Source: CAYYTU01 sp964474655 (lineage in GTDB: Bacteria > Chloroflexota > Anaerolineae > B4-G1). From it: a stretch of DNA of 17,510 bases. The first letter of the stretch is position 1. Each line of letters opens with the position of its first letter. The notes beneath the pieces are model-generated. The model had not been told where the DNA came from, searched no databases, and worked only from the letters and a program-made list of their open reading frames with translations. The position numbers and the translations under genes are program-made. Location: positions 1 through 17,510 of the forward strand of contig CAYYTU010000060.1 in the NCBI GenBank assembly GCA_964474655.1, given 5' to 3'. Below, in pieces: positions 7,041 through 13,477 of the stretch.

Positions 7041-10000
7041 CTATACGGCGTCTTTCCGCTTTTGGAACACGATAATCAGTATCATTGTGACGAAAGTAAT
7101 CACGATCATATTGATCCAGCGTGTGATATAGTGGCCCTGGAACGTATGTCCGTGATTCTCGAAGATTGCTTTCAGCATACCCTCGGCGCCGCCGATGGCT
7201 TTCTCCCGGCTCTGCTGCCAGTCGGAGAAGGCATCTGAGTAGGTCTCCATCGCGGTTTCGTACTCGTCGCCCTGTTCCTCTCGTCGGTCCTGATACGCTG
7301 CTCCTTGTTCTTCGCGTCGCTCTTGATACTCATCGCCTTGTTTTTGCATATCGTCCATATAGGCCTCGAAGTCGGCCGGATTCTCTGGCGTCGGCAGCGG
7401 CGTTGGTGTGGGGTAGGGCGTGGGGGTGGGGTAGGGCGTCGGCTGTTGGGGCTTCGTCGGTTCCGGTTGGCTTAAGGCCTCGCGTGCATCCTCGGTGTAA
7501 TAGTCGCTGTTCAGAATGCCAGGGAATTTGCTACAGGCACCGGTGAAGATATTGGGCCCCATGCAGACACAGCCGGCGGCCTGCTTCTCCTCGTTGGTGA
7601 GGTTGAGGTAGTCGTTCCATCCCATCTCTCCGCCTTCGCCCGTCTTCTCCAGGTTGTCCCAGCAGGGGTCTTCTACCAGTGGATCGCCGAAGCCGGCGAT
7701 GTTGACGCCGGCCTCGAAGGCCCAGCGGTTGGCGACGCCATTGCTGATGATCTCACCCCCGGTCCCCATCAGATCCAGAGGCATCATCCCGCCGGCGAAG
7801 AGAAATTGTGGCACCAACGCCACGATCACGAGCAGAATTGCCACGTTCTGGTTGGGAGAGACGGCCGAGATGAGCAGGCCCATCAGGTAACCCGCCAGTG
7901 AGCTAAGGAAGAAGGTGATGCCAAAAGCGATGAAGCCTCCCAGGCCCAGGGTGCCGAAGCCGATCTCGGTGTTGGGCCAGAGCCCCGTCATCAAGCCCTG
8001 GCGGACGAAGACGAACATCAACGCGGTGTAGATTGCCAGCACGAAACCAATCCAGACTTTCGACATCACGTAGGGCGCGATCTTGAGATTGATAGCCCGC
8101 TCGCGTTTGTAAATGTCGATCTCCTTGACGATCTCCCGCACGCTAGTCAATGCGCCGACCAGGTAGGAGATCAACCCGTTGAGGAAGAGCATAGTGATGA
8201 TGTCGCCGGGCTTGCCCGTCGCTGGATCAAACAGGCCATGTCCGGACGTCTCCATCATCGAGAGCAGCGGAGCCAGCGCCAGCATTAGGGCCAAGCCGGC
8301 CTTGTCCGAGGCCATAATGCGTAGGTTGCGCTGGGAGAGGATAAAGAACTGGCGCAATGCCGAGACGCTCCTGGTGGCCTTCTTGCGTATGTCGGCCGCC
8401 GTGGTACCCGTCGGCGCTTCGGCGCCGGGCGTTGGTCCTTCACGTTCCTGCAGTCGGTTGACCACATTCTCCATGTATTGCGGCGAACGCTGGTAGCGCT
8501 CCGCCCAGTCCTCGGACGATCCGCGGGAATCGTCCTCCAGGAGCGTATAGATGTCATCGAACTCAATATCTTTGATGCGCCGCTCATGCTCAGTACGGAA
8601 CTGGTCGAAGTAGGTCAGCGCCTGCTCCGGCGGGCCATAGTAGGCCATATGCCCGCCCCGTACCAGGATGATCACTTTGTCGCACATCATCACGTTCTTG
8701 GTAGCGTGGGTGATCAGCAAGATCGTGCGTCCTTGATCGGCCAGCTTGCGCAGCAGGCGCATCATGTTGTACTCGGTGCCGGGATCCAGGCCGCTGGTCG
8801 GCTCGTCGAGGAAGAAGAGCCGCGGCTTGGTCAGCAGCTCCACGCCGATGGAGACGCGCTTTAGCTGCCCCCCGGACAGCTTATGGATCGGCACGTCCTT
8901 GCGCTCGCTCAGGTCGAGCTCCTCCAGCACCTCTGTGATCCGTTCGTGGCGCTCGGCGGCGGTGGTGTCGGCCGGCATTCGCAGCTGCGCAGCGTAGTCC
9001 AGAGCCTTGTAGACCGAAAGCTGGGTGTGCACGATGTCCTGTTGCGGCACGTAGCCCATGTCATTGCGGAACATATCGAACTGCTGGTAGAGATTGACGT
9101 TGTTGACCAACACCGCGCCGTGCGTGGCGGGCCGGAAGCCGTTGATGGCGTCCATCAGTGTCGATTTACCCGCGCCGCTCAAGCCCACCAGCGCCACAAA
9201 TTCCTGCGGGTAGATCGAGAGCGAGATATCCTCAAGCAGGTTCAGCTCCTTGGTGACCCACTTTTGGAGCCGCAAAGCGTCAATGCGCAAGCCCTCTTCT
9301 GCCATCTGGCGCAGGGTGTTTTCCCCCACGCGCACCCGGTAAGGACCGATCTTGAGCTCATCGCCCTTCTTAAGCCAGGCCTGTTTTTCGATCCGTTCAC
9401 CGTTCACGAAGACACCGTTGGAGCTGTTGAGGTCCGTGATGCGCTGGCGCATGCCCAAGCGTTCGATCACCGCGTGATAGCGGCTGACCTGGGGGTGCTT
9501 GAGCACCATCGTGTTGTCACTGGAGCGGCCGATGGTGGTGGTGTCGGTATCCAGCTGGAGCGTCTGGGCTGGGGGCTTGACGGGGCGCGACTTGAGCGGC
9601 TGGAACCCGAGTTGCCGCCGAAACTCAATCGCCACTTTGTCACTCACGTAGAGTACGTCGCCGTCATTCAGGGGCTTTTGCGAGATCCGTTGGCCCTGGA
9701 AGATCAGCCCGTTAGTAGTCCCCAAATCGGTGATGAGAAAACTCCCGTTGGAGCGCTGGATGCGGGCATGTTGTCCGGAGATCGTCGACGAGGGTACGAC
9801 GATGTCGTTTTCTGATGAGCGCCCCAGGGTGAGAGTTGGCCTATCCAGGACATGACGGCTCTGCTTGCCTCCCGTGTAGATCACCAGGCCGGGCTGGCTT
9901 TTGGCGCTCAAGCGCACCTTGGGAGCCAGCGGCGGAGGCGGCGGGGCCTGGGCCGTCGCTATCCGCACGGCGAAGGCAAAATCGGCGATTTGAATACGGT

Positions 10001-10589
10001 CGCCTGGCTTGATCCTCACAGCTTGCCGCGGTGAGAGGGGCTGCCCGTTGACCCGTGTGCCGTTGAGCGAGCCGAGGTCCATAATCTCCAGGCGACTGGC
10101 GCCGAGACGCAACCGCGCGTGATGCCCGGATGCAGTCGGGCTTTCCAGGATCACATCGTTGTCGCCGGCCCGTCCCAGGTTGATCTGCTGTGCGGTCAGC
10201 GTCAGCTCGTCGATGCGGCCCCCGATTTGGGCCTGGAGGACGAAGGTGGAAGCAGCCCGGCCGTCGGCGGGCGGCTCTGGCGCGGCGGGGCGTAATCTCA
10301 TCATGCTTTCGCCCAGCTGGATGGTATCGTCGCCCCCGATCGTCCAGGGGGTTTGAGGTGCAAGGCATCGCCCGTTGACGTGTGTGCCGTTGCTGGAGTT
10401 GAGATCGATGATCTGAACCGTGGAGCCGCTCAGCAAGAGGCGGGCGTGATGCCCGGAGACCTTGGGATCTGAGAGCACGACGTCGTTGTCGCGGGCCCGC
10501 CCGATGCTCAATCCAGTGGCTGGTAGAGCGTGGCTTTCACTCTGCCCATCGGGACGTCTGATCTGCAGGGTATAGGTTGCTCCATTCAC
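7041..10589 (-). CDS. ABC-2 type transporter: four FHA domains fused to ATPase and permease
   Basis: Predicted 1182 aa from GTG at 10589, chosen because GGAG lies 7 nt upstream and it clears the previous gene; an open frame to 10688 would overlap that gene. Four FHA domains fill about 5-425 (GR at 30, 139, 256 and 354; SGHH, SGHH, SGQH and SRYH). The ABC ATPase has Walker A GLSGAGKST (469-477), Q-loop Gln (516-517), LSGGQ (571-575), LFFLDEP (591-597) and switch His628. The permease has about six TMs (764-782, 797-818, 843-865, 882-907, 915-937, 1157-1175). TM5 and TM6 flank a large loop of about 220 residues with Cys976, 1007, 1009 and 1019, a PTPYPTPTP stretch and charged repeats. ATPase and permease follow the ABCG-like half-transporter order, so a dimer is expected. 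The substrate is unknown. The neighbours point to regulation by threonine phosphorylation (inference). Confidence 0.93.
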   Translation of the reverse strand: MNGATYTLQIRRPDGQSESHALPATGLSIGRARDNDVVLSDPKVSGHHARLLLSGSTVQIIDLNSSNGTHVNGRCLAPQTPWTIGGDDTIQLGESMMRLRPAAPEPPADGRAASTFVLQAQIGGRIDELTLTAQQINLGRAGDNDVILESPTASGHHARLRLGASRLEIMDLGSLNGTRVNGQPLSPRQAVRIKPGDRIQIADFAFAVRIATAQAPPPPPLAPKVRLSAKSQPGLVIYTGGKQSRHVLDRPTLTLGRSSENDIVVPSSTISGQHARIQRSNGSFLITDLGTTNGLIFQGQRISQKPLNDGDVLYVSDKVAIEFRRQLGFQPLKSRPVKPPAQTLQLDTDTTTIGRSSDNTMVLKHPQVSRYHAVIERLGMRQRITDLNSSNGVFVNGERIEKQAWLKKGDELKIGPYRVRVGENTLRQMAEEGLRIDALRLQKWVTKELNLLEDISLSIYPQEFVALVGLSGAGKSTLMDAINGFRPATHGAVLVNNVNLYQQFDMFRNDMGYVPQQDIVHTQLSVYKALDYAAQLRMPADTTAAERHERITEVLEELDLSERKDVPIHKLSGGQLKRVSIGVELLTKPRLFFLDEPTSGLDPGTEYNMMRLLRKLADQGRTILLITHATKNVMMCDKVIILVRGGHMAYYGPPEQALTYFDQFRTEHERRIKDIEFDDIYTLLEDDSRGSSEDWAERYQRSPQYMENVVNRLQEREGPTPGAEAPTGTTAADIRKKATRSVSALRQFFILSQRNLRIMASDKAGLALMLALAPLLSMMETSGHGLFDPATGKPGDIITMLFLNGLISYLVGALTSVREIVKEIDIYKRERAINLKIAPYVMSKVWIGFVLAIYTALMFVFVRQGLMTGLWPNTEIGFGTLGLGGFIAFGITFFLSSLAGYLMGLLISAVSPNQNVAILLVIVALVPQFLFAGGMMPLDLMGTGGEIISNGVANRWAFEAGVNIAGFGDPLVEDPCWDNLEKTGEGGEMGWNDYLNLTNEEKQAAGCVCMGPNIFTGACSKFPGILNSDYYTEDAREALSQPEPTKPQQPTPYPTPTPYPTPTPLPTPENPADFEAYMDDMQKQGDEYQERREEQGAAYQDRREEQGDEYETAMETYSDAFSDWQQSREKAIGGAEGMLKAIFENHGHTFQGHYITRWINMIVITFVTMILIIVFQKRKDAV

Positions 10590-10614
10590 AGGGAATCTCC
10601 AGTCGGACGTCGGG

Positions 10615-12426
10615 TTATGCTTTCTCGGCGTCCAGGGATACGACCTTGAAAATGAACGCGGTATCGCCGAAGCGCACGATGGCGCCATCTTCCAGTGTCA
10701 CCGGCGCTCGGATGCGCTGCTCGCCGAGGAAGGTGCCGTTAGTGCTCCCCATATCATAGAGACGGAACGCTCCCTCCGCCAGCTTGATCGTGGCGTGTTG
10801 GCGCGAGACGGTGTTATGGTCGATCGTCACGTCGTTCGTGCTGGCGCGTCCGATGGTGACCACCGGTTTGGCGACGTCGTGCTTCCGGTCTGGATGCTTG
10901 CGGTCGATCAGCAATCCCACCTGCGACATCTTGGGCGTGCGGTCCATAATCTGAGTGCCGCCTCGTTCGGCCTCACTGGGCGCGGGTGGTTGCGCATCTG
11001 GCCAGGCGAAGGCGGGTGGCTCCGATGGTGGAGGTGATGGCGCAGTTCCAAACGCAGGCTCTTCCCCTCTGGCCGTGGCCGACGAGGGCGGGAAATCATC
11101 GCTCGCTTCCGCTTCGGTGATGCCCGCGGCTGGTTGTGGGGGCTCGCGGTCAGGGGGCGGCGGTGGTGGTGGAGCCTCCGGCATCGGCGGCAGCTCTACC
11201 TCTTCGCTGGCACTCTTTTTCCGTATCAAGATCACCACCACGATGATGGTCGCCAGGACTAACAATCCGACTGCTGCCAGGATCAGGAGTGCCAGCAACA
11301 TATTATCCTCTATCCAGGTCTGGATGTCCGATGCGGGCTCGGGTGTGGGCGTCGGCGAGTTATCCTCCGGCGAAGGCGTGGCGTCCGGTTCGGCTGGCTC
11401 GCCCGTTTCGCCGCCCGCGGCGCTCCCACCGCTCGGAGTCTCTATCCTGTACTCGTCGTACCCTTCCATCTGCGTGGGAGACTCCACGCGCACCAGCAGG
11501 CTGTGCGTTTGCCCGTCCTCGGGCAGCGAGGCCTCGTAAGTCAGTACATACTGGGTCCGTAACGTAGACAGGATGTTGGAGAAGAGCTCGGAGAACTGGT
11601 CGGGCGTCTGGGCCTCCTGATAGGTGCCGTCGGTGTTATCGGCCAGCCGCCGGAGGTACTGCTCGTCCAGCCCTCTGTTGCTGAGCCCGACGGTAAACAC
11701 CGGCGTGCGCGCGCTTGTCGCTCGCTGGATCGTGTCGCTGTCCGTGTTCACACTGCCGCGATCCTCGCCGTCGGTCATCACAATCACGGCACGATGACCA
11801 ACTGGCTCGGTGGCTTCCGCCATCCGGATCGCCTTGATCACAGCGTCGTATAGGGGGGTGCCTGGCCCGTCCCGTTCGATCCGCTCGTGCAAGAAATTAA
11901 TCACGTTCAGCAGCTCATTCCGATCGTTGGTGAAAGCGACTTCGTACTCCTCGTCGATCGTTCCCGGATCTGTACTCACGCCTTGCCGCACCCCGACGAA
12001 TGCAGCGCGATCAGTATCGCCGGGCTGATTAAGCAGATCGGTCAGCAGATCCTTCGTCGCTTGCTGGGCCGCTTCGATTGGCTCCCCTTCCAGCGTGCGG
12101 TACATATCAATCACGATGCCGAGCGAGACCTGGGCCTCTGGATTGCTCTCCGTCTTGACTGCGGCGGGGTGGAAGGTTCTTGCGCCGTCCTCGATGATCT
12201 CGAAGTGCTCGGTCGTTAAGTCGGGTACAGGCACGCCGTTCCGGTTGCGCACGCTGACGTGGGTCACGAGGGTGGGGAAGTCGCTGACATCTACGCTTTC
12301 GATGGAGACGGTGACGTCAGTGCCCTGGGCGCAGGCGGGATAGGCGATGGGCAAGAAGAAGGCTCCCGCAAGCAAGAGACTGAGGATGGCTTCCATACGG
12401 AACGGGAAGTTGCGCGATCTGTTCAT
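10615..12426 (-). CDS. Secreted/membrane VWA-domain protein with cytosolic C-terminal FHA domain
   Basis: Predicted 603 aa from ATG at 12426, which has AGGAGG 7 nt upstream and gives a clean signal peptide (about 1-34, ending ACAQ); an in-frame ATG at 12468 would spoil it. A beta-rich N-terminal part (about 36-95) precedes a VWA domain (about 100-290). The MIDAS is incomplete: the DxSxS position reads DMYRT (107-111), although Thr190 (GTPLYDA) and Asp219 (MTDGED) are kept. A Gly/Pro/Thr-rich stalk leads to a TM (about 376-401, then RKK), a long Pro-rich linker with TQIM at 491-494, and a C-terminal FHA (GR526-527, SRQH541-544, STNG561-564). VWA outside and FHA inside would let the protein link an external adhesion or assembly module to cytosolic phospho-Thr. 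It starts 19 nt after the FHA gene stop and ends 25 nt before the transporter. Confidence 0.92.
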   Translation of the reverse strand: MNRSRNFPFRMEAILSLLLAGAFFLPIAYPACAQGTDVTVSIESVDVSDFPTLVTHVSVRNRNGVPVPDLTTEHFEIIEDGARTFHPAAVKTESNPEAQVSLGIVIDMYRTLEGEPIEAAQQATKDLLTDLLNQPGDTDRAAFVGVRQGVSTDPGTIDEEYEVAFTNDRNELLNVINFLHERIERDGPGTPLYDAVIKAIRMAEATEPVGHRAVIVMTDGEDRGSVNTDSDTIQRATSARTPVFTVGLSNRGLDEQYLRRLADNTDGTYQEAQTPDQFSELFSNILSTLRTQYVLTYEASLPEDGQTHSLLVRVESPTQMEGYDEYRIETPSGGSAAGGETGEPAEPDATPSPEDNSPTPTPEPASDIQTWIEDNMLLALLILAAVGLLVLATIIVVVILIRKKSASEEVELPPMPEAPPPPPPPDREPPQPAAGITEAEASDDFPPSSATARGEEPAFGTAPSPPPSEPPAFAWPDAQPPAPSEAERGGTQIMDRTPKMSQVGLLIDRKHPDRKHDVAKPVVTIGRASTNDVTIDHNTVSRQHATIKLAEGAFRLYDMGSTNGTFLGEQRIRAPVTLEDGAIVRFGDTAFIFKVVSLDAEKA

Positions 12427-12445
12427 GGCAAATCCTCCTGGTCGA

Positions 12446-13051
12446 TCAATCGTCATCCAGTGGTTCAACCTCTTTGAAGACTAGCGTGGTATCCCCCAGC
12501 TGGATGAGGTCGCCGTCTTCCAGCTCGTACCGGTAGACCTGTTTCTCCTGGTAGGTTTCCCGATTGCCTGCAAACGTCCCGTTGGTGCTCGCCAGGTCAT
12601 AGAGCACGAAGACTTGTTCTTCCTCGTCGGCCTCGCTGGCCTCTCGGCGCACCTTGGCGTGTTGAGAGGAGATGTGTGAATCGCCCGCCAGGACCACCTG
12701 ACCGGTTTTCCGCCCGATAATCGTCTCGTCCTGCAGGGTGAAGACCTTGCCGCGTGGGGCACCGGGCCCCTTGGCCACTGCCAGCCACGCCAGATGGGGC
12801 GCGGGCGGCGCCGGACCCATCACCACCGTTGAGCCGGCCGGCGCCTCCTGTGGAGGGGGCGGTGAATCCGGCGTCCACGGTGGTTGCGGTGGGAATGGCG
12901 CTGGTGGTTCTGGTTGCTGCTCGAACGGGGACCAGTTCTGTTGCGGGAAAGCGTCATCGGCCGGTCTGGTCTTAGGCGTTTCGGGCTCCTCGTGTCCCGC
13001 TGGTTCGTCGTAATTCCCGTCCATCTGAACGGTTGGTCTTTCCTCTTCCAT
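12446..13051 (-). CDS. Soluble FHA-domain protein, first gene of the phosphothreonine cluster
   Basis: 201 aa with no TM or signal peptide. An acidic, Pro-rich disordered N-terminus (1-85) contains two Thr-x-x-Met sequences (TVQM 7-10 and TVVM 75-78). One FHA domain follows (about 88-195) with GRKTG (113-117), SSQH (128-131) and STNGTF (155-160), so the core phospho-Thr-binding positions are kept. The layout (disordered Thr-bearing N-tail plus one FHA) resembles GarA/OdhI, where the phosphorylated tail binds its own FHA, but the ETTS motif of those proteins is not present. ATG at 13051 has AAGGAG 6 nt upstream. It is a candidate adaptor linking kinase output to the downstream FHA proteins (inference). 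Confidence 0.9.
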   Translation of the reverse strand: MEEERPTVQMDGNYDEPAGHEEPETPKTRPADDAFPQQNWSPFEQQPEPPAPFPPQPPWTPDSPPPPQEAPAGSTVVMGPAPPAPHLAWLAVAKGPGAPRGKVFTLQDETIIGRKTGQVVLAGDSHISSQHAKVRREASEADEEEQVFVLYDLASTNGTFAGNRETYQEKQVYRYELEDGDLIQLGDTTLVFKEVEPLDDD

Positions 13052-13235
13052 TTTGTGCTCCTTGGTATTCCCTGTACTGGCTGTTGCTTGAAGATGCGGC
13101 GTCAGTGCGAGGAGTGCTGGCTAGTCCGTGTCAGTTTTTCGTGTAGTGATTCAAGTACTCCAACCACACAAAGACAACTCAAACCACCAAAAGTCTCCAC
13201 AACAGAATTGCCTGAGCTGTTTGCCTGTCCAGACT

Positions 13236-13265
13236 AGTCTAGCACAATTTAGGACATTTGTCCAA
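13236..13265 (-). promoter_or_regulatory. Candidate sigma-70-type promoter for the FHA-VWA-ABC-PP2C operon
   Basis: On the minus strand TTGGAC (plus 13260-13265) and TAGACT (plus 13236-13241) are 18 bp apart, with TGC directly before the -10 as in extended -10 promoters. This would start transcription near 13229 and leave a leader of about 180 nt before the FHA gene. Nothing experimental supports it, and a weaker pair lies nearer the gene. Confidence 0.4.
13252..13263. promoter_or_regulatory. Operator-like dyad overlapping the minus-strand -35
   Basis: GGACA-TT-TGTCC is a perfect dyad with AT-rich flanks (ATTTA and AATTT). It overlaps the minus-strand -35 and lies about 20 bp upstream of the plus-strand -35, so a repressor bound here could influence both directions. 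No regulator gene is present in the window. Confidence 0.35.
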
Positions 13266-13284
13266 TTTGAGTGAATGCAAACGC

Positions 13285-13313
13285 TTGATTTTCGAGGGCA
13301 GTTGGTATATCAT
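13285..13313 (+). promoter_or_regulatory. Candidate sigma-70-type promoter, plus strand
   Basis: TTGATT (13285-13290) and TATCAT (13308-13313) are separated by 17 bp; an overlapping CATAAT (13311-13316) is an alternative -10. The expected transcription start is about 13320-13324, just before a 7-bp hairpin. It is the best promoter candidate for the secreted Asp-box gene at 13478. Confidence 0.45.
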
Positions 13314-13323
13314 AATGTCACGC

Positions 13324-13342
13324 GTGGTGAGAGCGTCACCAC
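13324..13342 (+). repeat. Leader hairpin
   Basis: GTGGTGA and TCACCAC form a perfect 7-bp stem with a 5-nt loop GAGCG, at or just after the predicted transcription start. Loop bases GAGC (13331-13334) are complementary to GCTC at 13361-13364, inside the 5' arm of the terminator-like hairpin that follows. Confidence 0.5.
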
Positions 13343-13358
13343 AATGAACTTCGCTAGG

Positions 13359-13391
13359 AAGCTCGTGACCAATCGATCTGGCGAGCTTTTT
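13359..13391 (+). terminator. Intrinsic-terminator-like hairpin in the leader of the 13478 gene (possible attenuator)
   Basis: AAGCTCG (13359-13365) pairs with CGAGCTT (13382-13388). After a TGA bulge an inner CCA/TGG stem closes a 7-nt loop. The 3' arm runs into a T-tract (13387-13391). It sits about 40 nt after the predicted start and about 90 nt before the next gene, where a terminator would make sense as an attenuator or the end of a short RNA. CTTC (13349-13352) can pair with GAAG (13358-13361) to compete with it. Confidence 0.4.
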
Positions 13392-13477
13392 GTCGTTATT
13401 GGTACGGGTCGCCTCTCCTCTGATGCGCTGGGGCGGCGGCCTGACATCTACGATTGGGCGGGAGGAGGTGAGGTACG

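Larger units (their letters stand above)
13052..13477. other. Divergent intergenic region, 426 bp
   Basis: This AT-richer stretch separates the minus-strand FHA/ABC operon from the plus-strand secreted-protein gene. It holds candidate promoters for both directions, a GGACA/TGTCC dyad and a 10-bp AGACTAGTCT palindrome (13231-13240). On the plus-strand side it has two hairpins, the second like an intrinsic terminator. The minus-strand leader would be about 180 nt. Open frames here (for example 13275-13526) lack a convincing start and I do not call them genes. Confidence 0.7.

Noticed and set aside
6340..7131. Plus-strand open frame (263 codons) opposite the PP2C phosphatase
   Set aside because: Antisense to all PP2C catalytic motifs; shadow frame.
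8883..9815. Long plus-strand open frame (310 codons) opposite the ABC transporter
   Set aside because: It lies wholly antisense to well-supported FHA and ATPase domains, has no recognisable domain, and is the usual GC-driven shadow.
92..13051. Type VI secretion or ESX-type secretion locus, suggested by FHA/kinase/phosphatase genes
   Set aside because: No tube, sheath, baseplate, FtsK/SpoIIIE-type ATPase or WXG100 gene is present; the transporter is ABC-2.
13150..13200. G/T-rich minus-strand tract with GGTGG and GGTTGG, possible two-tetrad G-quadruplex
   Set aside because: Only two-G runs and a long central loop, so stability is doubtful.
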